NCBI GenBank assembly: GCA_001898485.1
Contig: MKTY01000019.1
Location: 248,001 to 312,000, forward strand
Direction: 5' to 3'
Source of the DNA: Sphingobacteriales bacterium 46-32
Lineage (GTDB): Bacteria; Bacteroidota; Bacteroidia; Chitinophagales; Chitinophagaceae
Length of the DNA stretch: 64,000 bases
Shown: positions 42,838 to 52,083 of the stretch, one piece after another
How positions within the stretch are numbered: the first letter of the stretch is position 1
How the letters are laid out: every line of letters begins with the position of its first letter
Position numbers and translations under genes: made by a program
Notes under the pieces: model-generated
The model's input: only the letters and a program-made list of their open reading frames with translations
Database searches by the model: none
What the model was told of the DNA's origin: nothing

Positions 42838-43461
42838 ATGAAGTACTATCTGGCTATGCTGCTTACCTGCTGCTCCATGATTGCAGCTGCGCAATCTGAT
42901 GCAGGAAAAAGAAAATTCGGGTTGAAGGTTGGCGCCAATTTTTCGACCATACATTTTAAAGAACCCACCGAAATGAAATTGAGATCACGCCAGGGAATGA
43001 TGGTGGCGGGTTTCTTTTCCCCCTCCACCAGGGGTGTGCTGGGTTACAGAAGCGAAATTGTCTATTCCCGCCAGGGCTTTACCTCTATAACAGACAACAT
43101 CAAAACCATTGTTACCAACGATTACTTATTGCTCCCTCAGTTTACTACCATTAATATCAGCCGGTTTCTGCAGCTACAGTTAGGAGGACAAATTGGTTAT
43201 TTGATAAAAGCTGAAGGGAAAACTTTGTTACAGGACTTTAATATGACTGAGATAACTAATCGGATTGATTATGGTGCAGCCGGAGGAATTGAAATATATC
43301 CTTTCAAAGGTCTCATTATTGGCGGTCGGTACAGTATGAGCTTTGGTAATGTTTACAAACCTTCAGCTGTTGAACCCTGGCCTGATGAGCCTGGTGCAGG
43401 CAGATATGAACTCAAATCAAAGAGCGGCGTTGTGAGCCTCTTTATGGGCTACCGTTTTTAA
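42838..43461 (+). CDS. Outer-membrane beta-barrel protein (PorT-like)
   Basis: 207 residues. Signal peptide MKYYLAMLLTCCSMIAAAQ. The mature part is an eight-strand-size barrel: FGLKVGANFSTIHF, VAGFFSPSTRGVLGYRSEIV, LQLQLGGQIGYLIKAEG, IGGRYSMSFGNV, ending VSLFMGYRF with terminal Phe. It has its own promoter. The lipoprotein gene 26 bases downstream may share it. Confidence 0.85.
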   Translation: MKYYLAMLLTCCSMIAAAQSDAGKRKFGLKVGANFSTIHFKEPTEMKLRSRQGMMVAGFFSPSTRGVLGYRSEIVYSRQGFTSITDNIKTIVTNDYLLLPQFTTINISRFLQLQLGGQIGYLIKAEGKTLLQDFNMTEITNRIDYGAAGGIEIYPFKGLIIGGRYSMSFGNVYKPSAVEPWPDEPGAGRYELKSKSGVVSLFMGYRF

Positions 43462-43487
43462 AATAATTCATCTAAACCATACAACCA

Positions 43488-44786
43488 ATGAAAAAGTATA
43501 TTATCCTGATATCGCTGATATCAGCCATCTTTATATCCTGTAAAAAAACGAACGAAGGAAATGCAGGATCAGGTATTCCCGGAAAACAGGTGAGGCTGCC
43601 ACACGGCGACCCGGTTGGGGAAGCAACCACTATCCGGATCGGTTCACAGGGTGGGGAATTGATCAGTAACGATGGACGAATGAAGATTTCGATTCCTTCG
43701 GGAGCCGTTACCGAAACAACATTGTTCAGCGTGCAGGAGGTTGAAAATGTACTGGAGAGCCAGGCCAGATCGTATCGCCTGCTTCCGGAAGATGTCAGTT
43801 TTCAGAAACCGGTCACGCTTACCTATTACTACGGCGGACTTGAAATCGGGGGCATGCATCCCGATTTTCTTTTTCTGGCTTTTCAGGACAGTGAAGGATA
43901 TTTTTTCAGTGCCAATAAAACCCGGGGCAACCGGCAGCAACAAACCCTTACGGTAACTACCACCCATTTCAGCGACTGGACTTTTTTTTCCGAGTATGAA
44001 CTGTATTTTCCCGACGATCACACACTCACTGAAGGCGAATTGCAGCTTAAGGTAAAAGAGGAAGCTAAAATCGCATTATTGTCACGCAAAGTAAATCAAA
44101 AGGTAGACGAGTCAGAGCTGCCCGAGGTAATCGCTGACCCAATCGTACATTCAGCTACCTGGGATTATTCGCCCAAAAAGGGCACAATGACCCGGACACC
44201 GGATTTCTCTCAGGGAGTAACCTATACGGCACCTGATTATGTAAATGGCATCGAACGTACCTATATAAATGCCACGATCAATGGTAAACTTGGCACAGAC
44301 AACCGGGGAAATATTGTACAGCAAATGCAATTTATTCTGCCTGTTGTGATCACCAATGATGATTATTTTATTCTTTCCGAATCCGGAACCGAAACCATTG
44401 CATCCGATTTCAGTGTCATTTATATTCCCGGAATGGGATGTCAGGCCACCGCCAGTTTTTTTTCGGGCTATACACTCAATTTTTATACGTATGGAGGCGG
44501 CATAGGAGGGTTTGAGTACGGTTGGGGTGGTGAACTGGGTAAAGCTACCATGGAATTGTCTGAATTGGGCGGAAATTCATTTATAAGTCTCCGGCCAAGG
44601 GATTGTAATGGTGGTGGCGGAGAACCAATTTTCTCGCCAGGTAAAGTCGTATTAAAATCTGTGGCTAATGCGGTGGGTCAATACTTTGAAGGAGAGTTTT
44701 CCGCCACACTGTATTTTTTCGATTTCTGTGAGAAGCCCACACCAAAGCAACTTTCAGGAAAATTCAGGTTGCGGCGGCGTATTTAA
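43488..44786 (+). CDS. Lipoprotein with ZU5-like domain
   Basis: 432 residues. Lipobox FISC near residue 18. Residues about 45-165 fit a ZU5-like domain: RIGSQGGELISNDGRMKISI, PSGAVTETTLFSVQEVEN, LLPEDVSFQKPVTLTYYYGG. The C-terminal 200 residues are a beta-rich unassigned region (GIGGFEYGWGGELGKATMEL). Likely exposed on the surface; no catalytic residues seen. Confidence 0.75.
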   Translation: MKKYIILISLISAIFISCKKTNEGNAGSGIPGKQVRLPHGDPVGEATTIRIGSQGGELISNDGRMKISIPSGAVTETTLFSVQEVENVLESQARSYRLLPEDVSFQKPVTLTYYYGGLEIGGMHPDFLFLAFQDSEGYFFSANKTRGNRQQQTLTVTTTHFSDWTFFSEYELYFPDDHTLTEGELQLKVKEEAKIALLSRKVNQKVDESELPEVIADPIVHSATWDYSPKKGTMTRTPDFSQGVTYTAPDYVNGIERTYINATINGKLGTDNRGNIVQQMQFILPVVITNDDYFILSESGTETIASDFSVIYIPGMGCQATASFFSGYTLNFYTYGGGIGGFEYGWGGELGKATMELSELGGNSFISLRPRDCNGGGGEPIFSPGKVVLKSVANAVGQYFEGEFSATLYFFDFCEKPTPKQLSGKFRLRRRI

Positions 44787-45405
44787 TGGCAGGTTTATAC
44801 TGGCGGCAGAGTTTTCGAAGAAAAGTTACTTCTGATGCCGCATAATTCGTTTTCCGGAAATCTTTCTTGTATAGGAGGGTTTCCGGTTTTTTATATTAGA
44901 ATGATTGGTTTTACTAAATGCATTGCCATTGTTGAGAAAGACAATAACAATTTTTTTCCTTTCGTTAATGGGAAATACCTAGTTGCCGGTAGGCATAGAG
45001 TATTAGAAACCGGTAAAGGGACAATAAAATGAATTGATCTGCGTTAAGACAAGCTGTATTTTATTGTCGTAGAGAACATATTAGCTTTAATCGATTTTAC
45101 TAATTAAACCGCTTAAAGCTTGCATGCTCTTTCGTTATATAATATATTTATAGTTGGAATTTATTTTTTCATCCAAAACCAAACTGCCGTCAACGTCATA
45201 TTTACTACTTATTCTCCTTTTTATTTATTGTAATTGTCAGTTAGCGCCTTGTGCCAGTTGATTGTATCGCGTAATCTGCTGAATGAATCAGATAACGCAG
45301 CTTCAACCCGGTAAAGAGGATGTTAATATAGTTTATTTCTGACGCCAGTGTGTCCATGCCGGCTGCACTGTAACCAATCCCATAAAAAGCCAAATCCAAC
45401 CACTT
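44787..45405. other. 619-base AT-rich spacer, no gene recognised
   Basis: A 65-codon plus-strand frame (44835-45032) has no start context or family features and was not called. No clear terminator or TTG/TAnnTTTG promoter was seen upstream of the large adhesin gene. Confidence 0.45.
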
Positions 45406-48400
45406 ATGATCCGAAAATTTACCCGAAATTTTTTGTTGTTTCTTTTCGCCCTGGCCGCATCAATGAAGTTTGCCCCGGTATATGCCCAGGCTTATACAGA
45501 AAGTTTTAATGACATCGCTACTCTGGCGGGATCTGGATGGCATATCCAGAATAACAGCACCCCGATTGGAGCTCTCGGCTGGTTTCAGGGTACTGCAACC
45601 AATGCTACGCCATCACCTGGCCCCTTTAACTCTTATGCGGGAGCTGCTAATGCCTATATAGCAGCCAATTTTAACAGCACCGGCAGTACAGGTACCATCA
45701 GTAACTGGCTGATTACGCCCAACCGAACGCTCCGTAACGGCGATGTTTTTACTTTTTATACCCGCAAGCCAACTATAAGTGCTGGTATGGTGGACTATCC
45801 CGACAGGCTTGAGGTTCGTATGAGCACAAATGGGGCAAGTACCAATGTAGGCGCCGGCGCCACCGGCCTGGGCGACTTTACCAGGTTACTGCTCTCAGTC
45901 AATCCAACACTGGTGGCGAATGTCTACCCGCAGGTATGGACACAATACACTATTACTATTTCAGGACTTCCGGCTCCCACCTCGGGGCGCATAGCCTTCC
46001 GGTACTTTGTAACGGGTGCCGGTTCTTTGGGAACCAATAGCGATTATATAGGTATTGATGAAGTAGCCTATACTCCATATATATGTCCTGTACTTACGCT
46101 CAATCCGACCACTTTGCCTGGTGGCACAGCAGGTTCGGCATACAGTCAGTCGCTGGCCCAGACAGGAGCACTTGGAGCGCCAAATTATGCGATTACAGCC
46201 GGAGCGCTGCCTCCTGGTCTTACACTCAGTGCAGGTGGTACCATAAGCGGTACACCTACTGCAACGGGAACATTTAACTTTACGGCTACTGTTTCAGATG
46301 CCAGTGGCTGCTCAGGTTCCAGAGCCTATTCCATAACTGTTGTGTGCCCCGCTAATCCAATCACATTTACTGCTCCGTCGCTGATTTGCAGCAACAGCCC
46401 TGTGACGCTGACAGCATCGCCGGCCGGCGGCACATTCTCAGGTACCGGAGTATCTGGCAATACCTTTGACCCCTCGGTAGGTACACAGACACTTACTTAC
46501 GATTATACAGATCCTTATGGATGTGCTTTCTCCTCTACAGCTGTCTTTACGGTAGCTCAGGGTGGTGTCACATCTGTTTCGCCCGGCACACAGACTATTT
46601 GCAGTGGCGATGCTATTGCAAATATCATAGCATCCAATACTGTGTCAGGCGCTACCTACAGCTGGACAAGAGATAATACGGCATCTGTAACGGGCATATC
46701 TGCTTCAGGTACCGGTAATACAATCGCCGGCTCACTGGTTAATACAACTACTGCTCCTGTCACCGTTACGTTTAGTATAGCGGGCACAGCCAATGGCTGT
46801 ACAGACGGTACGAAGTTGTCTGCCGTACTTGTAAATCCCAGACCGGTTGTTAATGCTATAGCAGCCCAAACTATCTGCTCGGGTTCAGCTATTACAGCTG
46901 TTAATCCATCTGGTACTGTTGCCAATACTACATTTACCTGGACCCGTAACAATACAACTGCTGTAACAGGTATTGCTGCCAGCGGCTCAGGAGCGATCAG
47001 CGGTTCGCTGGTGAATACTACCAATGCTCCGGTAGTGGTAACCTTTACCGTTACGCCTTCGGCAAATGGCTGTACAGGCACCCCGGTTACATTCAATGTA
47101 ACAGTAAACCCCACACCAACCGCTACGGCTTCCATTGCCACGCAAACGGTTTGCTCTGGAGCTATTACTCCCATCAATCTTAGTGGAAGTGTAACGGGTA
47201 CTACTTTTAACTGGACAAGAGACAATACAACCGCGGCAACCGGCATTGCGGCAAGCGGATCGGGAAATATTTCCGGTACACTCACCAATACAACAAGCAA
47301 TCCTGTAACCGTAACATTTACGATTACACCCGTTGCCAATGGATGTGCCGGTACGCCGATAACGGCTACAGTGACCGTTGGTGCTGCACCTGTTATTGTT
47401 TGTCCTGCCAATATCAGTATCAGTAATATCACCAATACATGCGGAGCGCCGGCTACCTATACAGCCAGTGCAACAGGTATTCCTGCACCGGGTATCAGTT
47501 ATAGTTTTTCTGGTGCTACTACAGGTAGCGGCAGTGGTACAGGCAGCGGATCCGTTTTCAATGTAGGCGTTACGACTGTTACGCTTACTGCAACCAACAG
47601 TTGCGGTACCAGCAGCTGCTCGTTTACTGTTACCGTGCTTGACACGCAAAACCCCACCATTTCCTGTCCCGCCCCGGTAACGGTAAGCTGCGCCGGTGAA
47701 GTACCTGTTGCGGACATTTCAAGTGTTACTGCGGCAGATAACTGTTCGGGTGTTACAGTCACTCATGCAGGCGATGTGATCACCAATCAAACCTGTGCGA
47801 GCCGGTATACGATCGAAAGAACTTATCGGGCAACCGATGCAGCCGGCAATACCGTTACCTGTACACAAATCATTACTGTAAATGATCAGACAGCTCCGGT
47901 AATCAGTTGTCCCGCCAATATCACAACTGCCACACCTGTTGGTTCCTGCAATGCAGTAGTGAACTTTGCAGTGACGGCTACCGACAACTGCAGCGGACCG
48001 GTTACCATTACTACGATGCCTGCTTCAGGATCCGTATTCCCACTCGGTACTACCACCGTCACAGCAACTGCTACAGATGCCTGCGGCAATAGTTCTGTCT
48101 GCACATTTACTGTAACGGTGACCGATGGTCAGTTGCCGGTTATTGCTGCTCAGCCAGCCAATCAGGTTATTTGTGCCCAGGGAGATGCTGGCTTTAGCGT
48201 GACAGCGTCAAATGTACTGAGCTACCAGTGGCAGATACAGCAGGGTGGAAACTGGGTCAATATCAATGGAGCTAACAATAGCACTTATGCCATCGCCAAT
48301 GTCACACCATCAATGAGTGGCAGGGTATATCGTGTAATGCTGACAGGACATTGCACTACTATCTATTCAGATCCTGCAACGCTGACTGTAAATCAACTGC

Positions 48401-48894
48401 CTCAGCCTTCTATTCTCACTCCGGCAGAAGTTTGCATTGATGACCGCAGCATTCAGTTGCAGGCTACACCTGCAGGAGGTGCATTCAGTGGCCCTGGTAT
48501 TACAGGCAGCAACTGGAACCTCGAAATACCCGCGGCGGGCAATCACAGCATCAGCTATACATATACAGACGGTAATGGTTGCACCGTCACGACCAGCAAA
48601 GTGGTTAATCTCCGCTTTTGCACGAGTTTCAAGAGTGTGCTGGAGCTGCAGGCGTATCCTAACCCCACTGATGGAAAAGTGACGGTGAAAGCACTGATAA
48701 CAATGGATGCAACCTGGAGCATCGGCGCCAATGATCTTGTCGGACGCCAGGTATGGCAAAAGGATATTCCATTGCGGAAGGGCTGGAATGTATTTGAGGT
48801 AGATCTGACAGGCAAACTGCCAGGACTGTATATAATCACACTCAGTCGTGGCGGAGGCCGTAAAGCAGATATCAAGGTGTTGAAGGTTAACTAA
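45406..48894 (+). CDS. Large secreted adhesin-like protein with T9SS sorting domain
   Basis: 1162 residues. Signal peptide (1-27), a choice-of-anchor J jelly roll (about 30-225), a He_PIG/putative Ig domain (ALPPGLTLSAGGTISGTPTA), a gliding-like Ig module, three PKD-like repeats of about 90 residues each beginning with a TICSG-type motif, a further Ig-like unit, two HYR-type domains (VTAADNCSGVTVTHAGDV; VTATDNCSGPVTIT), an Ig-like segment, and a C-terminal type A sorting domain (AYPNPTDGKVTVKA, ending ITLSRGG and VLKVN). Exported through T9SS and cell-surface anchored or released; probably adhesive or structural. Confidence 0.92.
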   Translation: MIRKFTRNFLLFLFALAASMKFAPVYAQAYTESFNDIATLAGSGWHIQNNSTPIGALGWFQGTATNATPSPGPFNSYAGAANAYIAANFNSTGSTGTISNWLITPNRTLRNGDVFTFYTRKPTISAGMVDYPDRLEVRMSTNGASTNVGAGATGLGDFTRLLLSVNPTLVANVYPQVWTQYTITISGLPAPTSGRIAFRYFVTGAGSLGTNSDYIGIDEVAYTPYICPVLTLNPTTLPGGTAGSAYSQSLAQTGALGAPNYAITAGALPPGLTLSAGGTISGTPTATGTFNFTATVSDASGCSGSRAYSITVVCPANPITFTAPSLICSNSPVTLTASPAGGTFSGTGVSGNTFDPSVGTQTLTYDYTDPYGCAFSSTAVFTVAQGGVTSVSPGTQTICSGDAIANIIASNTVSGATYSWTRDNTASVTGISASGTGNTIAGSLVNTTTAPVTVTFSIAGTANGCTDGTKLSAVLVNPRPVVNAIAAQTICSGSAITAVNPSGTVANTTFTWTRNNTTAVTGIAASGSGAISGSLVNTTNAPVVVTFTVTPSANGCTGTPVTFNVTVNPTPTATASIATQTVCSGAITPINLSGSVTGTTFNWTRDNTTAATGIAASGSGNISGTLTNTTSNPVTVTFTITPVANGCAGTPITATVTVGAAPVIVCPANISISNITNTCGAPATYTASATGIPAPGISYSFSGATTGSGSGTGSGSVFNVGVTTVTLTATNSCGTSSCSFTVTVLDTQNPTISCPAPVTVSCAGEVPVADISSVTAADNCSGVTVTHAGDVITNQTCASRYTIERTYRATDAAGNTVTCTQIITVNDQTAPVISCPANITTATPVGSCNAVVNFAVTATDNCSGPVTITTMPASGSVFPLGTTTVTATATDACGNSSVCTFTVTVTDGQLPVIAAQPANQVICAQGDAGFSVTASNVLSYQWQIQQGGNWVNINGANNSTYAIANVTPSMSGRVYRVMLTGHCTTIYSDPATLTVNQLPQPSILTPAEVCIDDRSIQLQATPAGGAFSGPGITGSNWNLEIPAAGNHSISYTYTDGNGCTVTTSKVVNLRFCTSFKSVLELQAYPNPTDGKVTVKALITMDATWSIGANDLVGRQVWQKDIPLRKGWNVFEVDLTGKLPGLYIITLSRGGGRKADIKVLKVN

Positions 48895-48914
48895 TCAGTA
48901 AGCAGAATAAAAAT

Positions 48915-48955
48915 AAAGAGGCTGTCTCAACGTATGAGGCAGCCTCTTTTTATTC
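48915..48955 (+). terminator. Terminator of the T9SS adhesin gene
   Basis: aaagaggctgtctca / tgaggcagcctcttt with one mismatch and a five-base loop, followed by ttatt. Confidence 0.85.
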
Positions 48956-49110
48956 AGGTCCTGATGCAGGCCAGCAGGCGTTTAAGCGATTCTCAGGACC
49001 TTCGTTTATTTTTGGCACAACCTCTTTGTTTTACAGGAGCCGGTGTGTATTTGTCAAAATAGATTTTTACAGCATCAACGGCCATGCTGGTTCTGTACTG
49101 CGATGGCTGC

Positions 49111-49506
49111 CTAAATGTCTGCAGAGGAGCTGTTTTGCATCCCTATATCCAAATTATCATATAATATCCTTTCCAGTTCGTTTAGTTTAAACGGGCGGTG
49201 CAGCCTGGGATGTGCCTGTTCATCGGTCAGCGGATCGTCCAGCTCATATTTATCGGAGATAAATATCATCGGAAACCCGGATAGTTTATTTTCTTCGCCG
49301 CAGATGCGCAGAATATCATTACCGTTGGTAAAAAAAGCTTCTGCATCAAAGATCAGTGCGTGAACCGGCTGTTGCCTGATAGTAAAGGTAAATTCGGCCG
49401 GGGTGGTCACGATGTGGAATCCCTTCTTTTTGAGAAAGTGCTTCACATTTAAAAAACTGTTTCGATTGAAAATCGAAATGTATACGGTGAATGGCGGTAT
49501 CGTCAT
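49111..49506 (-). CDS. Stand-alone divergent receiver-domain protein
   Basis: 131 residues. Receiver-like alternation with ALIFDAEAFFTNG near the phospho-Asp position, FPMIFISDKYELDD near the Ser/Thr position, and LHRPFKLNELERIL near the end. The N-terminal acidic pair and the Lys before PF are both missing (HRPF instead of KPF). It may be a pseudo-receiver with constitutive or protein-docking function. Confidence 0.65.
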   Translation of the reverse strand: MTIPPFTVYISIFNRNSFLNVKHFLKKKGFHIVTTPAEFTFTIRQQPVHALIFDAEAFFTNGNDILRICGEENKLSGFPMIFISDKYELDDPLTDEQAHPRLHRPFKLNELERILYDNLDIGMQNSSSADI

Positions 49507-49728
49507 TGGTAGCTAAAGAGTTTCGGAAAACAGATGTCCCTTTTTTCGGAAACCGAAACAGGTATACTTTAATTCCTATAGACGCAGTGGCTGCATGCAG
49601 GTCACATTTTCCGGGATTTTTTTAATGGGGTCACCTGTAAAAAAGTAAACCCGGTACCAACCTGGTAAACAGGTGGTACCGGGTAGGGTACGGATCTGAC
49701 AATCATAAACCTGTTTGTATCAGGACTG

Positions 49729-50568
49729 CTACTGTCCGGGTACATCGATGATCTCTACTTTCTCCTCTACCAGTTTCCGGATAGGTATTGATATCAGTTT
49801 GTTATCTGTTTTTAATATAAAATTGATAGAATCCATTCGCTCAATAACCCCTTCCGTATCCTGTACCCGTATACGCTGGCCAACATGAAAATTCTTTTTT
49901 GTATACAGACCAGCGAGTATATTTCCGAGCACATCTTTTGCACCCAATCCGAATGCCAGTGCAAAAGCCAGAAAGATGGAGCCAATAATGATAATGAAGT
50001 TTGAAGTAATAGCCCCGGTATCAATACCAGCCTGGTTCAGTGATGTAATCGATATGAGTATCATAATTACATAATAGGCAATTGTGCTGATAAGGCCGGA
50101 GGCCTGTACGCCTACAGAGTTGATGCCGGTGCTGATGGCCTTACGTACAAAGCCGGCCACATACAAGCCGATAATAAAAATGAGGATGGCACTAAAAAGC
50201 CGTGGGAGATAGGCAATGAGATTGCTGATCTCCTGCGTTACCACTTCCCAACCCAATGTCTCGGAGGCAAAAACTGCGAATAACAAAATAACTGTCCAGT
50301 AAACTGCTTTTTTGGCAATCTGTGCGAGGTTCCAGCCCGTTTCATTTTTTTGGGAAACATCGCGCCCAAGTGCCCTGCTGGTAAATTTTTCAAACTTGCT
50401 TAACTGTATAGCTTTGGATACGAGATAAGAAAGGCTGCGGGCAACTAATATACCGATCAGCATTATAACCAGGGCAATGAGTATGCCCGGTAAAGTTTCA
50501 AATATCTTATGCCACATTGCGTTGAAAGCGTCCCAGAAATTCTGACCGACCGTTTGAATTTTGTCCAT
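49729..50568 (-). CDS. Small mechanosensitive channel (MscS family)
   Basis: 279 residues with several TM segments, including a conserved-TM-helix repeat (ILIALVIMLIGILVARSLSY; LFSAILIFIIGLYVAGFVRK). The pore-like region is FLAFALAFGLGAKDVLGNIL near residue 208, followed by the cytoplasmic beta domain GQRIRVQDTEGVIERMDSIN. The vestibule is short. Releases solutes under membrane tension. Located 34 bases downstream of the small 50602 gene and likely in its operon. Confidence 0.87.
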   Translation of the reverse strand: MDKIQTVGQNFWDAFNAMWHKIFETLPGILIALVIMLIGILVARSLSYLVSKAIQLSKFEKFTSRALGRDVSQKNETGWNLAQIAKKAVYWTVILLFAVFASETLGWEVVTQEISNLIAYLPRLFSAILIFIIGLYVAGFVRKAISTGINSVGVQASGLISTIAYYVIMILISITSLNQAGIDTGAITSNFIIIIGSIFLAFALAFGLGAKDVLGNILAGLYTKKNFHVGQRIRVQDTEGVIERMDSINFILKTDNKLISIPIRKLVEEKVEIIDVPGQ

Positions 50569-50601
50569 AACGTGTTTTGGTTGAGTGTACGGTAATAAGG
50601 T

Positions 50602-50823
50602 TTAGAGCGAAAAATCTTCCTTTCCGCCCAGGCGTCCGGCCTCTCTGCCGGTTTCTGTTTTAAAGAGCTTCTGAACGGTTTCTAAATATTTCAACGAAAA
50701 CAGTTCGGCGATGTCGGAAAAAACACGGATATAACTGATATCACGCATTAGCTTTTCCCTTACATCGGCCGGTACTTCATTTTCCTGGCGCAATCGCTTA
50801 AAAGGGTTTAATTTTTCTGTCAT
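50602..50823 (-). CDS. Small protein beside ECF sigma factor
   Basis: 73 residues, no signal peptide or TM. Charged, with helix DISYIRVFSDIAELFSLKYL. Begins 19 bases downstream of the sigma gene and belongs to the same transcript. The position would fit an anti-sigma or accessory factor, but it has no zinc-binding or TM feature of usual anti-sigma factors. Confidence 0.6.
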   Translation of the reverse strand: MTEKLNPFKRLRQENEVPADVREKLMRDISYIRVFSDIAELFSLKYLETVQKLFKTETGREAGRLGGKEDFSL

Positions 50824-50841
50824 TGTAGATTCATTTCATTA

Positions 50842-51405
50842 TTATTTACACAGGGTTACTATCCTGCTTTTTGCTCTTTTTAATCGCATTTTTACCGCAC
50901 TTTCGCCCAGGCTCAGCGTCTCCTGGATATCTTTTATACTCATATCATCCTGGTATTTCATCAATAGTATCATCCGCTCTTCGGGACTGATCTCAAACAG
51001 GGCCCATTCCAGTTGCCTGGCACGTATCTGCAGAAATTCCTGATCATCTATTTCCACCTCATCCGATGTATCGTGGTTGTCGAATAGTTCCACTACTATG
51101 TTTTTCTTCCGGAGGAAAGACATGCAGAAATTATAGGTGATCGAATAAAGCCAGGTGGAAAAAAGTGCATTGCCCTTAAACTGGCTCAAACTGATAAATA
51201 CCCGGAGAAAGATATCATGTGTCAAATCCTTGGCATCTTCCGGTTTTTTAATAAACATCAGGCATTTATTATAAACCGGTTTAGAATACCGGTCATATAA
51301 GATCCCAAACCAATAAGGGTCGTTCGTTTTTCTTATTTGTTCCACTAATTCAGCGTCCGGCATTTCGGAATAATTCGGCATGGTTTCTATCCTTAACTCT
51401 CCCAT
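50842..51405 (-). CDS. RNA polymerase ECF-type sigma factor
   Basis: 187 residues. Region 2 has GILYDRYSKPVYNKCLMF and DAKDLTHDIFLRVFISLSQF with a typical YSITYNFCMSFLRKK. Region 4 has ISPEERMILLMKYQDDMSIK, then DIQETLSLGESAVKMRLKRA. First gene of an operon with the 73-residue protein and probably the MscS channel, which suggests an envelope or osmotic response. Confidence 0.92.
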   Translation of the reverse strand: MGELRIETMPNYSEMPDAELVEQIRKTNDPYWFGILYDRYSKPVYNKCLMFIKKPEDAKDLTHDIFLRVFISLSQFKGNALFSTWLYSITYNFCMSFLRKKNIVVELFDNHDTSDEVEIDDQEFLQIRARQLEWALFEISPEERMILLMKYQDDMSIKDIQETLSLGESAVKMRLKRAKSRIVTLCK

Positions 51406-51581
51406 TAGACGGGATAATCTTAAAAAGTCACATAAATGGCTGATACAATTTGAGGTAGCTGCTTTTTTATGCTGTTTCGGTATAACGAACCAGATAAAGC
51501 CGCAACTATTTTTTCTTTAAATCAATTAATTATAAATATTTGTTTTAATTAATTCATTTGAGCAACTTATTTTGCATAAAC

Positions 51582-51611
51582 AAAAAAGCAACCCGTCAGG
51601 GCTGCTTTTTT
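51582..51611 (-). terminator. Terminator-like hairpin in the divergent spacer
   Basis: aaaaaagca / tgctttttt with an inner ccc/ggg pair and gtca loop. T-run on both strands. It would serve the small minus-strand frame upstream of it. Confidence 0.6.
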
Positions 51612-51689
51612 GCTGTAAATATTTTTTATTGTTCACCTGTCATATGTTATCAATTCTGTTTATGCCGCCGGATTCTTTTTAATCAGGAG

Positions 51690-51815
51690 TTAACCCTTCC
51701 CGTCTCCCATACATGCAGCGATCTGTCGATCTTTTTCAGCAAATTCAAAATAAGAAACGCATGAATGGCCTGCTTTCGTTTTCTGCCGGCAGTTGTAACA
51801 GAAATAAAACTCCAT
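51690..51815 (-). CDS. Possible 41-residue Cys/His mini-protein
   Basis: Starts at an ATG (51815) and reads FYFCYNCRQKTKAGHSC, then ends with AACMGDGKG. The C-x2-C-x7-H-x-C pattern could bind zinc. A terminator lies 79 bases downstream. A longer frame extends to 51926. Without a matching family this remains speculative. Confidence 0.35.
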   Translation of the reverse strand: MEFYFCYNCRQKTKAGHSCVSYFEFAEKDRQIAACMGDGKG

Positions 51816-52083
51816 TAACAAAGGCAGCAGGTTTACAGATGTTTCTTTATTATAACTGTATCCAAAACACTTCTTGCGCCGATATATAACTAAGATAAAT
51901 AGAATCCGGTGGTCATATAAGTGCAATCGTATGCGTAAGAAATATAATAATACAGTTAAAGGAAAAAGCGGCTGCCCGGCATTTTTCGTCGGATACTCAA
52001 TTTTTTCCGACCGATTCTAAAATCTGCTTTCAGGCCTCGGTGCAAGGATTCATTTTTGTCTCAGTTAATCAAAATCCTTACCG

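Larger units (their letters stand above)
51406..52083. other. 678-base region between divergent genes
   Basis: Holds a terminator-like hairpin (51582-51611) and a possible Cys-rich minus-strand mini-gene (51690-51815). The remainder is AT-rich and no promoter was matched with confidence for the two flanking divergent genes. Confidence 0.5.

Noticed and set aside
44835-45032. 65-codon plus-strand frame
   Set aside because: No start context, family resemblance or neighbour relation; lies in AT-rich spacer.
46656-47435. 259-codon Val/Ile-rich minus-strand frame
   Set aside because: Shadow of the Thr/Ser/Ala-rich T9SS adhesin on the plus strand; the composition is a codon-bias artefact.
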